Assembly (NCBI RefSeq): GCF_013116745.1
Contig: NZ_JABFOE010000004.1
Location: 1-64,000, forward strand
Source: Arthrobacter sp. 260
GTDB lineage: Bacteria > Actinomycetota > Actinomycetes > Actinomycetales > Micrococcaceae
Reading direction: 5' to 3'
DNA length: 64,000 bases
The notes beneath the pieces were generated by a model. It saw only the letters and a program-made list of their open reading frames with translations, was not told where the DNA came from and searched no databases. Shown in pieces: positions 41,081 through 50,685 of the stretch (positions within the stretch are counted from its first letter, which is position 1; the number at the start of each line of letters is the position of its first letter). Both the position numbers and the translations under genes were made by a program.

Positions 41081-42676
41081 ATGGAAGCCCTGGAGCTTGC
41101 CCGATGGCAGTTCGGTATTACCACCGTTTACCACTTTCTGATGGTGCCCCTCACCATCGGGCTGGGGCTGCTGGTGGCCATCATGCAAACCATGTGGGTC
41201 CGCACCGGCAAGGCCCAGTACCTGAGAATGACCAAGTTCTGGGGAAAGCTGTTCCTCATCAACTTCATCATGGGGGTGGCGACCGGGCTGGTGCAGGAAT
41301 TCCAGTTCGGCATGGCGTGGAGCGAGTACTCGCGGTTCGTGGGCGACGTCTTCGGCGCCCCGCTGGCGATGGAGGCGCTACTCGCGTTCTTCGTTGAGTC
41401 GGTCTTCCTCGGGCTCTGGATCTTCGGCTGGGACCGCCTCCCAAAGAAACTGCACCTGGCCACCATCTGGGGTGCCAGCACCGCGTCGATCCTCTCGGCC
41501 TACTTCATCCTCGCCGCCAACTCCTGGATGCAGCACCCCGTGGGCGTGGAAATGGTGGACGGACGCCCCGTCCTCGTGGACATCTGGGCGGTCCTGACCA
41601 ACAACACCCTGCTGGTCGCATTCCCGCACACCATCCTGGGCGCGTTCTCGGTGGCCGGCGGGTTCCTGCTCGGCATCAGCTGGTACCACCTGTGGAAACG
41701 CCGCCGCGACGGCATCGACACCGTCGGCCCCGACGGCAAGGTGCTTGTCGGAAGCGTAGCGAAGACCGGACGGGATACCGCCGACCACCAGGTCTGGCTC
41801 CGCTCTCTCCGGATCGGCGCCCTCGTCGCCGTCGTCTCGTTCGCTGGCGTCGCCGTCACCGGCGACCTGCAGGCCAAGCTGATGTTCGAACAGCAGCCCA
41901 TGAAGATGGCAGCGGCAGAAGCGGCCTGCCACGACGGGACCGGCTTCTCAGTGCTGTCGGTCGGCAACCTCGGCTCGCAGAACTGTGATGACATCGTGGC
42001 GGTCATCGAGGTCCCCGGCATGCTCTCCTTCATGGCGAACGGTGACTTTGCCACCGAGGTGCAGGGCGTGAACTCCCTGGTGCCGCAGTACCAGGAACAG
42101 TACGGAACCCACCTCCCGGATGACCCCATGTATGGGGAACGCGCCGGCATGGAAATCGACTATGTGCCGGTCATGGAAGTCACCTACTGGGGTTTCCGGA
42201 TGATGATCACGTTCGGCGCGATGGCAGCGTTCGCCGCGGCGGTTGCCCTGTTCCTGACCCGCAAGGGGACGGTCCCGGAATCCAAACGGATCATGCAGCT
42301 CGCGGTCCTGGGGATCCTTGCCCCCTTTGGCGCCAACGCCGCCGGCTGGATCTTCACCGAAATGGGCCGCCAGCCGTTTGTGGTGGCACCCAACCCCGAC
42401 CCCAACGGCATCGACAACGTATTCATGTTCACGGCCGCCGCCGTGTCACCCGGCGTCTCCGCCACTGAGCTCGCCATCTCCCTCATTGCTTTCACCGTCG
42501 TCTACAGCGTGTTGCTGGTGGTCGAGGTCAAGCTGCTCGTCAAGTACGTGCGCGGCGGCGTGCCCTCGGCCATGCCCGAACTCCTGCCGCACGATGACGG
42601 GCCCGACGACGATTCCGCCGGGGGAGACCCCACCCGGAAGAAGGGCGACGGCGATGTGCTGGCCTTCGCGTACTAG
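41081..42676 (+). CDS. cydA: Cytochrome bd oxidase subunit I
   Basis: 531 residues from the ATG at 41081, with AAAGGAAG in front; the frame is open upstream to 40898 across the palindromes, which excludes an earlier start. About nine helices. The N-terminus LELARWQFGITTVYHFLMVP carries the haem-ligand His, TGLVQEFQFGMAWSEYSRF and LLAFFVESVFLGLWIFGWDR follow, and GRQPF (near residue 430) is the quinol-site motif. The enzyme reduces O2 with quinol at high affinity, without pumping protons, and protects against low oxygen, NO and sulfide. First gene of the cyd operon. Confidence 0.94.
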   Translation: MEALELARWQFGITTVYHFLMVPLTIGLGLLVAIMQTMWVRTGKAQYLRMTKFWGKLFLINFIMGVATGLVQEFQFGMAWSEYSRFVGDVFGAPLAMEALLAFFVESVFLGLWIFGWDRLPKKLHLATIWGASTASILSAYFILAANSWMQHPVGVEMVDGRPVLVDIWAVLTNNTLLVAFPHTILGAFSVAGGFLLGISWYHLWKRRRDGIDTVGPDGKVLVGSVAKTGRDTADHQVWLRSLRIGALVAVVSFAGVAVTGDLQAKLMFEQQPMKMAAAEAACHDGTGFSVLSVGNLGSQNCDDIVAVIEVPGMLSFMANGDFATEVQGVNSLVPQYQEQYGTHLPDDPMYGERAGMEIDYVPVMEVTYWGFRMMITFGAMAAFAAAVALFLTRKGTVPESKRIMQLAVLGILAPFGANAAGWIFTEMGRQPFVVAPNPDPNGIDNVFMFTAAAVSPGVSATELAISLIAFTVVYSVLLVVEVKLLVKYVRGGVPSAMPELLPHDDGPDDDSAGGDPTRKKGDGDVLAFAY

Positions 42677-42777
42677 CCCCGTGTCCGTCAGCCCGATGTC
42701 CGCTACCCCGGTGCCGACTACCCCTGTGCTTCCCGCCGCGAACGCGGTGGTCCTGATCGATCGTCTGGAGACCTGAG

Positions 42778-43797
42778 ATGGAATTTCTCCCCACCCTGTG
42801 GTTCGTCATCATCGCGTACCTCTGGACCGGGTACCTCCTCCTGGAGGGTTTCGATCTGGGTGTTGGCATGCTGATGAAGCTGTTCGCCCGCACCGACCAG
42901 GACCGGCGGGTACTACTGAATACGGTGGGACCGGTCTGGGACGGCAACGAGGTCTGGCTGATCACAGCCGGAGCGGCAACCTTCGCTGCCTTCCCCCTCT
43001 GGTACGCCTCACTGTTCTCTACCCTGTACCTTCCCCTGCTGCTCGTCCTGATGGGGCTGATCTTCCGTGCCGTGGGCTTCGAGTACCGGGGGAAGGGCAA
43101 CAACGACGCATGGCGCACCCGGTGGGACTGGGCCATCGCGCTCGGATCGCTGGTCTCAGCCTTCGGCATCGGCGCGGCCCTGGCGCTGACGACGACGGGC
43201 CTGCCCATCAACGACAACGGTGACCGGGTGGGAGGGGCTTTCGCCTGGTTCAACGGGTACGCGGTCCTCGGCGGATCGGCCGTGGTGCTGTTCAGCCTGG
43301 TCCATGCCCTCGGATTCCTGGTACTCAAGACCGACGGCGAGATCCGTGAGCGTGCACGGCGGCAGTTCCTCCGGTGGATGCCACTGGGTGTGCTGCCGAT
43401 GGCAGTCTGGGCGATTGTGGTGCACTCCTCGGGTGGCAAGACCGTGACCTGGTTCACGCTCCTGCTGGCCGTCGGGGGCGCCGCCTTTGCCTGGATCATG
43501 GCCCGCAGGCACCGCGACGGGTGGAGCTTTGTGGGGATGGCAGCCTTCCTTGCTGCAGGAACCACCACGATCTTTACCGCTGCGTTCCCAGTGGTCCTCC
43601 CGTCCACGCTCGACGCGGCGTTCGACCTGACCGTCGCCAACGCCTCCTCCTCGGGCTACACCCTGTCGGTGATGAGTGTCGTCGCGCTGGTGGGTCTGCC
43701 CGGTGTGCTGGTGTACCAGGGCTGGACCTACTGGGTCTTCCGCAAACGGGTCAGCCGGAGCCACATCCCAGCCGCCCACACCGTGAGAGCCCAGTGA
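42778..43797 (+). CDS. cydB: Cytochrome bd oxidase subunit II
   Basis: 339 residues with eight or nine helices. The N-terminal motif LWFVIIAYLWTGYLLLEGFD and the following GVGML and GPVWDGNEVWLITAGAATF are typical of CydB. It partners CydA in the quinol oxidase. GGAG precedes the ATG by seven bases. The stop overlaps the GTG start of cydDC (GTGA). The 101 bp between cydA and cydB contain only a hydrophilic 26-codon frame and no CydX-like helix. Confidence 0.94.
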   Translation: MEFLPTLWFVIIAYLWTGYLLLEGFDLGVGMLMKLFARTDQDRRVLLNTVGPVWDGNEVWLITAGAATFAAFPLWYASLFSTLYLPLLLVLMGLIFRAVGFEYRGKGNNDAWRTRWDWAIALGSLVSAFGIGAALALTTTGLPINDNGDRVGGAFAWFNGYAVLGGSAVVLFSLVHALGFLVLKTDGEIRERARRQFLRWMPLGVLPMAVWAIVVHSSGGKTVTWFTLLLAVGGAAFAWIMARRHRDGWSFVGMAAFLAAGTTTIFTAAFPVVLPSTLDAAFDLTVANASSSGYTLSVMSVVALVGLPGVLVYQGWTYWVFRKRVSRSHIPAAHTVRAQ

Positions 43798-46700
43798 GGC
43801 CGACGCTGCCGGTGGGCTCCGCCGGTCGACGGGCGCTCTACCTCCTCGGCCTGCTCGCCGCACTAAAAGCTGCGGGCCTGGTCCTCATCGCCCAGGCCGT
43901 GGCTACCGGTGTTGCCTCCCTCGCCGGGAGCGACCCGAGCGTCGACTTCCCGACCGTCCTCCAGCAGGGGGTGGCAGGGGCGGTCCTCCGCGCGTTGGCG
44001 ACCTGGTGGCAGGAATCGGTGGCGCAGCGGGCCGCAGCAGGCTCGAAGGAGGAACTGCGCACCGCGATCGCCACCCGTGTCATGAACGACGGCGGCACCT
44101 CCGCTGACGCCGGGACGGGTGCCCTCAGCGTCCTGGTTACCCGAGGGCTCGACGGACTCGACAACTACTACACCAAGTACCTGCCGGCACTGGTCACTTG
44201 CGCAGTCGTTCCCCTCCTGATCGGTGCGCGTATTCTTGCCGCCGACTGGCTCAGCGCTGCCATCATCGTGGTGACCGTGCCTCTGGTGCCCGTCTTCATG
44301 ATCCTGATCGGGCAACACACCCAAGACAAGGTACGGGAGGCCTCGGCGTCGCTCAACCGGCTGTCCGACCATCTCCTCGAACTGTCCCGTGGACTGCCCG
44401 TGCTGGTGGGGCTGGGCCGGGCAGGCGTCCAGACCGGGGCCCTCCGCGAGGTCGCCGGTCAATACCGGACCAGAACCCTTGAAACACTGAGGGTCGCGTT
44501 TCTGTCCTCCCTGGCCCTGGAACTTATCGCCACCATTTCGGTCGCGCTCGTGGCCGTGGTGATCGGGGTCCGGCTCATCGGGGGAGACCTGAGCCTCGAG
44601 ATCGGACTCCTCGCGATCATCCTCGCTCCCGAGTGCTTCGCTCCGCTCCGGGACCTGGGTGCCGCTCACCACGCGAGTGAGGATGGCGTCGACGCGTTGG
44701 AACGGTCCCGCCGCGTCATCGATGCCCCACCCATCCGCAGCCTGCTGCCCTCGGGAGGGCACCGGACGGAACGGACGTCAATTACTGTCAGGGATCTGCG
44801 CGTCGGCTATGAGGGCCGCACGGGAAACGTCGTGGACGGTATCGATCTCACGCTGCCCCACGGAACCATCACCGCCCTCACCGGACCTAGCGGAACAGGA
44901 AAAACCTCGGTTCTCGAAGTACTCGCCGGCCTGCGCGGTGACGGAGCAGGCACCCGGGTGTCCGGCACCATCACCGGGATTACCCGGCCCCAGATCGCGT
45001 GGATTCCGCAACACCCGGTCCTCACCATGCCCACCGTTGCCGAGGAAATCGGCCTCTACTCGGGGCTGTCCGGTCCGGTGGAACGGCGGGCTGCGGCGGT
45101 ACGCTCCCTCGCCTGCCTGGACAGCCTCGACCTGCTGGACGCCAGCAGCGGCGACCTGAGCCCGGGCGAGCTGCGCCGGGTTGCGGTAGCGCGGGCGCTC
45201 GCCAGGATCGAGCACACCGACGTCGCGTTGCTGCTCGCGGATGAGCCCACCGCCCATCTGGATGCACACGCCGCCCGGTCCGTGGAGACCGCGCTCGCAG
45301 CACTGCGTGGCCACACCACCGTCCTCTTGGTGGCCCACAATCCCGCGACCGCGTCGCTGGCGGACCAGGTGGTCACTGCCGGAGGCGGATCGGTGGGACG
45401 GGGCGATGGAGCCTCCCCCTCTAGAGCGACCCCGGTGGCCGCTCCGCTGCCGGTCAGCGAAGCTGTCCCGCGCCGTCGACCCGGCAGCGAACCGCTGACC
45501 CGGGCAGGAAGGGTCGCCCTGGCGCGCAATATCTCTATGGTTCAGCCGTGGCGCCCACGGTTTGTCTCCGCCCTGCTGTTCGGAACGGGAGCCACCCTGT
45601 TCGCCGTGGCGCTGACCGCCACCTCGGGGTGGATGATCGTGCGGGCCTCCGAACAGATTCCGATTCTCTACCTCCTCACCGCGATAGTGGGAGTGCGCTT
45701 CTTCGGGATTGGACGCTCGGTGCTGCGCTACTGTGAGCGACTCCGCCTCCATGACGCCATTTTCGAAAGCACCAACACGCTGCGGCTGCGGCTGTGGAAT
45801 GGCTTGCTGGACCGTCCTGCCGCCTGGCGGAAACTCGCCCGCGGCGGCAAGGTCCTCGAACAGCTGGTCGGTGACGTCGACGAGCTGCGCGACCTGTCGC
45901 CGCGGGCGATCTTCGCGCCGCTGGTCGGCGTCCTCACGGCCCTCGCCGCGACAATCACGACCACCGTGCTGCTTCCAGCAGGCGTGGTCTGGCAGCTGGT
46001 GCTGCTCACCCTCTGCCTGGTGGTGGCGCCGGCGCTGGTCCTTGCCGCCGACCGCTCCTCGCGGCGCGCCGCGGTGGGGCTCAAGGCAGAAATTCTCGAC
46101 ACCACCTCGCGGATGTTCGCTGCGGCACCGGACCTGAGCGCCAACGCAGCCGACGGGGTGCTGCGCGCCGACGTCGCCCGGCTGGAAACGGCACTGTCGG
46201 CCAGGCTTGATCGCAGCGCCTGGGCCCAGGGGCTGGCCAACGGGTTGACAGTGCTCGCCTGTTCGCTGGGCGCCCTGGCCATGGTGGGCTCCGCCGCGGG
46301 GGTGGACCCGGCCGTGGCCGCCGTCGTCGTCCTGATGCAGTTGGCACTGATCGAGCCGTTCATCGCGGTCAACACGGCCGTCCACCAGTTCGGTGCGTGG
46401 CGGGCAATCGGCGATCGGGTACTGCCCGATCTGGGGTCGGCCGACATCCGGATGGAGAGGACCGCAGGGATCCCGGTCGACTCGCTCGAGCTCCGTGGTG
46501 CCACCTACACTTACCCGGCCCAGTCAACCCCCGCCTTCACTGGCGTGTCCCTGGACCTGAAGCGGGGCGAGTGGACGGCGGTGACGGGACCATCAGGCAG
46601 CGGGAAATCGACACTGCTGGGAGTGCTCCTCGGCTTCCTTCCGCTCAGCGGTGGCAGCTACCTCATCAATGGTGCACCAACCGGAACTGGTGAACAGACC

Positions 46701-47177
46701 CTAGCCGGTGAACCGAGCGGAACCCCGACCCCGTGCATCGCGTGGTGCCCGCAGGAGGCGCACCTGTTCCAGTCCAGTATCCGGGCCAATCTGGCCCTGG
46801 CCCGGGATTTGACGCAGCCACCGTCCGACGGCGAGCTTTATGCCGCCCTGGACCGTTCCGGACTGGGGGACTTTGTCAGGGCGCTCCCGGCAGGGCTGGA
46901 CACGCAGGTGGGTCCAGGCGGCGCCTGGCTCTCGGGAGGGCAGATGCAGCGCCTCGCCGTCGGCCGTGCCCTGCTGACCCGGGCCGACGTCGTGTTGCTC
47001 GACGAACCCACCGCACACCTTGACCCGGAGGCCTCCCGCGACCTGCTGACTGACCTGCGCCGTGGTCTGGCGGACAAATTCGTGGTGATGGTGACCCACA
47101 GTCAGGATGAGGCTGCGCGATGCGAGACAGAGCTTGAGTTGACGCTTCAGCAGGAACTGGTGGAGGCCGCCCGCTAG
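43794..47177 (+). CDS. cydDC: Fused CydDC-type ABC exporter
   Basis: 1127 residues from the GTG at 43794, coupled to the cydB stop. Two ABC exporter units lie in one chain: membrane domain (1-310) and ATPase (about 320-530, GPSGTGKTSVLEVLAGLRG, signature SPGELRRVAVARAL), then a second membrane domain (about 570-870) and ATPase (GPSGSGKSTLLGVLLGF, signature LSGGQMQRLAVGRALL, DEPTAHLD in both). The first signature motif is SPGEL, a deviation from LSGGQ. CydDC exports thiols such as cysteine or glutathione-type compounds and is needed to assemble the bd oxidase haems. The single-chain form is known in actinobacteria. Its stop shares the bases CTAG with the convergent DUF1304 gene. Confidence 0.92.
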   Translation: MRPTLPVGSAGRRALYLLGLLAALKAAGLVLIAQAVATGVASLAGSDPSVDFPTVLQQGVAGAVLRALATWWQESVAQRAAAGSKEELRTAIATRVMNDGGTSADAGTGALSVLVTRGLDGLDNYYTKYLPALVTCAVVPLLIGARILAADWLSAAIIVVTVPLVPVFMILIGQHTQDKVREASASLNRLSDHLLELSRGLPVLVGLGRAGVQTGALREVAGQYRTRTLETLRVAFLSSLALELIATISVALVAVVIGVRLIGGDLSLEIGLLAIILAPECFAPLRDLGAAHHASEDGVDALERSRRVIDAPPIRSLLPSGGHRTERTSITVRDLRVGYEGRTGNVVDGIDLTLPHGTITALTGPSGTGKTSVLEVLAGLRGDGAGTRVSGTITGITRPQIAWIPQHPVLTMPTVAEEIGLYSGLSGPVERRAAAVRSLACLDSLDLLDASSGDLSPGELRRVAVARALARIEHTDVALLLADEPTAHLDAHAARSVETALAALRGHTTVLLVAHNPATASLADQVVTAGGGSVGRGDGASPSRATPVAAPLPVSEAVPRRRPGSEPLTRAGRVALARNISMVQPWRPRFVSALLFGTGATLFAVALTATSGWMIVRASEQIPILYLLTAIVGVRFFGIGRSVLRYCERLRLHDAIFESTNTLRLRLWNGLLDRPAAWRKLARGGKVLEQLVGDVDELRDLSPRAIFAPLVGVLTALAATITTTVLLPAGVVWQLVLLTLCLVVAPALVLAADRSSRRAAVGLKAEILDTTSRMFAAAPDLSANAADGVLRADVARLETALSARLDRSAWAQGLANGLTVLACSLGALAMVGSAAGVDPAVAAVVVLMQLALIEPFIAVNTAVHQFGAWRAIGDRVLPDLGSADIRMERTAGIPVDSLELRGATYTYPAQSTPAFTGVSLDLKRGEWTAVTGPSGSGKSTLLGVLLGFLPLSGGSYLINGAPTGTGEQTLAGEPSGTPTPCIAWCPQEAHLFQSSIRANLALARDLTQPPSDGELYAALDRSGLGDFVRALPAGLDTQVGPGGAWLSGGQMQRLAVGRALLTRADVVLLDEPTAHLDPEASRDLLTDLRRGLADKFVVMVTHSQDEAARCETELELTLQQELVEAAR

Positions 47178-47575
47178 AGTGCCGCGCCGATCAGGGCGAT
47201 CAGGGGAGGCAGCCCCTGGCCAAGTGCCCCGCCCAGCCCGGTCCCCTTCGGACGTCCCAAGGCCATCCGGTCGGCGATGAACAGGACGACTCCGGAGAGG
47301 AACATGAACCAGCAGACATAGATCACCAGGGTGCCGCCGACGGTTTCATTACCCGTTGCCCACAGCGCCACGCCCACCAGGATGCCCGCGGCGAGGAACA
47401 GGTTGTAGAAACCCACGCCAAATGCCCACAGCCGGACCGCTGGAACATCGGCGGTGGCCGTGAGGAAGATCCGGTGATGCACCCCTGGACGTTCGAAGAG
47501 CACTGCTTCCCAGAGGAAGACCACGATGTGGGTGAGTGCTGCGATCAGTGCGAAGGTCCACACGATCCCGGTCAT
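47174..47575 (-). CDS. DUF1304 membrane protein
   Basis: 133 residues with four helices, starting TGIVWTFALIAALTHIVVFL and continuing FERPGVHHRIFL, FGVGFYNLFLAAGILVGVAL, and VIYVCWFMFLSGVVLFI, the pattern of the DUF1304 family. Function unknown. It is coupled to the upstream cupin gene by a four-base overlap (ATGA). Its TAG stop is the reverse complement of the CydDC stop, both within one CTAG. Confidence 0.82.
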   Translation of the reverse strand: MTGIVWTFALIAALTHIVVFLWEAVLFERPGVHHRIFLTATADVPAVRLWAFGVGFYNLFLAAGILVGVALWATGNETVGGTLVIYVCWFMFLSGVVLFIADRMALGRPKGTGLGGALGQGLPPLIALIGAAL

Positions 47576-48027
47576 GGCAGGCCCTCCACCGTGACGGCAT
47601 GCCTGGCCAGGACCTCGCGAAGGTCACCGGCCGCGTCTTCCAGCGATCGCCCCCGGGGAATAGCGGCGTCGAGGTCCGCGTGAAACCGGCCCATCGATCC
47701 GGTCAGGCTGATGACCAGGAAAGTGGCCGACGGCGTCAGCACCGTGAACGTGTGGAGTGTGTTTGCGGGGATGGACAGGGAACTCCCCGGCCCCAGGTCG
47801 TACGCCTCATCCGTCACCTGGACGATCATTCGACCCTGCAGCAAATAGTAGGTTTTGTCCCAACCGGTGCGGTGCAGCGGCGTCGTGGGCCCCCGGGGCG
47901 CCGACACCTCGAACAGTTCATACTGATCGGCCGTGTGGGCAGCGCCTACCTTGATGGTCAGCACCGCGTCGGGGGCTGTGAGTTCTGTGCCGTCGCCGGC
48001 GGCCGTGTACTGGACTGTGGTTTCCAT
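47572..48027 (-). CDS. Cupin-domain protein
   Basis: 151 residues, a single small beta-barrel. The first cupin motif is TPLHRTGWDKTYYLLQGRM, with His and Glu-like ligand positions reduced. The second is PGSSLSIPANTLHTFTVL, including the conserved His. The spacing fits a metal-binding or lost-metal cupin. It is the first gene of a two-gene operon with DUF1304 and is divergent from a LuxR-type regulator. Substrate unknown; some such proteins are quercetinase- or isomerase-like. Confidence 0.78.
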   Translation of the reverse strand: METTVQYTAAGDGTELTAPDAVLTIKVGAAHTADQYELFEVSAPRGPTTPLHRTGWDKTYYLLQGRMIVQVTDEAYDLGPGSSLSIPANTLHTFTVLTPSATFLVISLTGSMGRFHADLDAAIPRGRSLEDAAGDLREVLARHAVTVEGLP

Positions 48028-48113
48028 GCGCCCACGGTAGGCTCACCGGTGCCGGGGGTCGATCCCAGAATTGTGGGGATGTGGTGCTGGCCCAGCAGTG
48101 CCATAATTCTGGT

Positions 48114-49187
48114 GTGTGGGACGAACGTGCCTCCCGCCTCCGCCGGGAGATCACCCAGCTCGCGGCCGCCGGACTGGGCGCCAGCGAGCTCCACGCCGCG
48201 GCCATTGAACTGGTGGGCAGGACCGTCAGCTCAGAACTCACCTGTTGGGCGACCATCGACCCGGAAACGCGGGTGATCAGTTCGATGGTCAGCGGCGAGA
48301 ACCGGATCCCGCCCGAATACGAGCCACGGCTGGCGGAGGCGGAGTATTCCAGCGACGAACCGCACAGTTTCGCCACGCTGGCCCGTGACGGGGTGACCCT
48401 GGCCCGGCTGTCCGAACTATCGGCCGCCGACCGGCGCCGCAGCACCCGGCTGCACACGATCTGGCGCCCGCTCGGGCTGGATGAGGAACTCCGTGTCATG
48501 TTCCGCGCCGACGGCGTGTGCTGGGCTGCCGCAGGAATGGTCCGTGCCGGTGCCGACTTCACGGCGCGCGAGACGGAGTTCCTGACGGCGGTCGCCCCGG
48601 CCATCGGGTCGGCGACCCGGCTCGCGGTCCGCGCAGAAGCGCGAGGCGGTGCGGGCCCCGGCCGGCCGGCGGTCGTGATCATCGGGTCGGACGGCCGCCT
48701 CCAGGGCGTCACCCCCGACGCGCGGGAATGGCAGGACAGGTTGGAAGCAATAGCCCCCGGCAGGTTCAGGGTGATGATGCAGGTCATGGCATCGGGTTCC
48801 CGGTCCTCGGAGTCCGGATACTTCAGGGCACGGCTACGGGACGCTGACGGCCAGTGGGCCATCCTCCAGGCCAGTACGCTCCTTGGTGGCGAGGATCATC
48901 AGGTGGCAGTGGCCATCGAACCGGTCACCGGAGACCAATTGGTGGGGCTGATGCTGGTGGCGTATGAGCTGAGCGCCCGGGAACGGGAGATCTGCCGCGA
49001 GGTGATCGGCGGGCACCCCACCACGGAAATTGCCAACCATCTGTTCATTTCGGTCCACACGGTGCAAGATCATCTCAAGTCGGTGTTCGCGAAGGTGGGG
49101 GTCCGCAGTCGTGGCGAGCTTGTCGCGCGGTTGCGCCCCGACAATCCCGAGGCTTTCACCACCGATCGGCAGTTCGCTCGGCTCTGA
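48114..49187 (+). CDS. LuxR-family transcriptional regulator
   Basis: 357 residues from the GTG at 48114 (VWDERASRLRREI); a GTG at 48081 is an alternative and no ribosome site favours either. A GAF-like sensor region (about 45-170) is followed by the C-terminal helix-turn-helix: LSAREREICREVIGGHPTTE and IANHLFISVHTVQDHLKSVF, then AKVGVRSRGELVARL. This domain binds DNA as a dimer. It is divergent from the cupin-DUF1304 pair and 30 bp before an APC permease on the same strand, either of which may be its target. Ligand unknown. Confidence 0.8.
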   Translation: MWDERASRLRREITQLAAAGLGASELHAAAIELVGRTVSSELTCWATIDPETRVISSMVSGENRIPPEYEPRLAEAEYSSDEPHSFATLARDGVTLARLSELSAADRRRSTRLHTIWRPLGLDEELRVMFRADGVCWAAAGMVRAGADFTARETEFLTAVAPAIGSATRLAVRAEARGGAGPGRPAVVIIGSDGRLQGVTPDAREWQDRLEAIAPGRFRVMMQVMASGSRSSESGYFRARLRDADGQWAILQASTLLGGEDHQVAVAIEPVTGDQLVGLMLVAYELSAREREICREVIGGHPTTEIANHLFISVHTVQDHLKSVFAKVGVRSRGELVARLRPDNPEAFTTDRQFARL

Positions 49188-49217
49188 CCAGATAGACCCC
49201 CAGCGCGGAGGTGAAGG

Positions 49218-50660
49218 ATGAGCACCGCTTCTGACCCCAGTTCGAACCACCCAGGAACGGCTACAGCGCGCGACAGCGACCAGACCACCCTCAAACGGGT
49301 CCTGGGCCCGAAGCTGCTGCTGCTGTTCATCGTCGGCGACATCCTCGGTGCGGGCGTCTACGCGGTCACCGGCACCATGGCGGGAACCGTCGGCGGGATT
49401 GTCTGGTTGCCGTTCCTGCTGGCTTTCGTCGTGGCGACGATGACCGCCTTCTCCTACCTGGAACTGGTCACCCAGTACCCGCAGGCAGCTGGCGCCGCCC
49501 TGTACACCCACAAGGCGTTCGGCATTCACTTCGTCACCTTCCTGGTGGCCTTCGCCGTCGTCTGTTCGGGCATCACCAGCGCTTCCACGTCCGCCAACGT
49601 GCTGTCCCAGAACTTCTTCGGCGGACTCGAGGTCAACGGCTGGCTGGAAGTGCCCGGACAGGGCGTGATCACCGCCGTCGCCATGGGGTTCATGATCCTG
49701 CTGGCAGTGATCAACCTCCGTGGGGTGGGGGAGAGCGTGAAATTCAACGTGGTGCTCACCCTGGTGGAAATGATCGCGCTGTGCATGGTCATTGGTGTGG
49801 GGTTCTTCGTGATGACGCAGGGGACAGGGAACATCGAGCAGGTCTTTGTCTTCACCGATTACCAGGACAAGGGATTGTTCCTGGCCGTCACCGCCGCGAC
49901 ATCGATCGCCTTCTTCGCGATGGTCGGGTTCGAGGACTCAGTCAACATGGTCGAAGAGACGAAGGACCCCGAACGCATCTTCCCCCGCGCGATGCTGACC
50001 GGTCTGGGCGTGGCAGTGATTCTGTACATGCTCGTGGCAGTGTCGGTTGTGAGCGTCCTTTCACCCACCGAGATCGAGGGCATCCGGGAGGCGGAGGGCG
50101 CGGCGCTCCTTGAGGTGGTGGCCAAGGGCTCACCAGACTTCCCTATCGACCGGATCTTTCCCTTCCTCGCTGTCTTCGCCGTAGCGAACACCGCCCTGAT
50201 CAATATGCTGATGGCCAGCCGCCTGATCTACGGGCTGGCCCGCCAGTCTGTCCTACCGAAGCCTCTGGGAGCTGTCCTGCCAGGGCGCCGCACTCCCTGG
50301 GCCGGCATTGCCTTCTCCACCCTCCTGGCTCTCGGGCTGATCTGGTACGTCACCAGCGATCCGGACAGCAACATCGTGGCGAACCTGTCAGGGACCACCG
50401 CATTCCTGCTGCTGTGCGTCTTCACGGTAGTGAACGTGGCCTGCGTGGTCCTGCGCAGCAAGCGGGACAGGAACCGCAAAGTGTTCTTCACGTCGCCAGG
50501 GCAGCTGCCCCTCGTCGCGGCGGTCCTCTGCGCCTTCCTGGCCGGGCCGTGGGTGGACCGGGACGCGGTTCAATACCAGATTGCCGGTGGCCTGATGCTG
50601 ATCGGGGTCGCCCTCTGGTTTGTCACCTGGCTGATCAACCGCAGGACCAACGCGAGCTAG
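49218..50660 (+). CDS. APC-family amino acid permease
   Basis: 480 residues with about twelve helices. The first helix holds LLFIVGDILGAGVYAVTGTM with the GxG substrate-binding break, and FAMVGFEDSVNMVEETKDP is the conserved motif between helices 6 and 7. GGAGG at good spacing precedes the ATG. It is close to the LuxR-type regulator on the same strand and converges with umuC. It differs clearly from the APC permease at 21-22 kb. Likely a cationic or other amino acid carrier; substrate unknown. Confidence 0.86.
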   Translation: MSTASDPSSNHPGTATARDSDQTTLKRVLGPKLLLLFIVGDILGAGVYAVTGTMAGTVGGIVWLPFLLAFVVATMTAFSYLELVTQYPQAAGAALYTHKAFGIHFVTFLVAFAVVCSGITSASTSANVLSQNFFGGLEVNGWLEVPGQGVITAVAMGFMILLAVINLRGVGESVKFNVVLTLVEMIALCMVIGVGFFVMTQGTGNIEQVFVFTDYQDKGLFLAVTAATSIAFFAMVGFEDSVNMVEETKDPERIFPRAMLTGLGVAVILYMLVAVSVVSVLSPTEIEGIREAEGAALLEVVAKGSPDFPIDRIFPFLAVFAVANTALINMLMASRLIYGLARQSVLPKPLGAVLPGRRTPWAGIAFSTLLALGLIWYVTSDPDSNIVANLSGTTAFLLLCVFTVVNVACVVLRSKRDRNRKVFFTSPGQLPLVAAVLCAFLAGPWVDRDAVQYQIAGGLMLIGVALWFVTWLINRRTNAS

Positions 50661-50685
50661 CCAGCCCTGAACTAGCCAGCCCTGA
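50656..50685. repeat. 15-bp tandem duplication across two convergent stop codons
   Basis: GCTAGCCAGCCCTGA (50656-50670) is followed by ACTAGCCAGCCCTGA (50671-50685), 14 of 15 bases equal. The first copy holds the TAG of the permease and the second the TAG of umuC on the other strand, so the duplication separates the convergent stops. Confidence 0.85.

Noticed and set aside
42699-42776. A 26-codon frame between cydA and cydB as a CydX-like subunit
   Set aside because: It is hydrophilic and Pro/Thr-rich, without the single transmembrane helix of CydX, and has no ribosome site.
44778-46385. A 535-codon frame antisense to cydDC
   Set aside because: It lies wholly opposite a gene with clear ABC motifs, and its own product is low-complexity Gly/Arg/His/Gln text with no domain. 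It is a by-product of high GC content.
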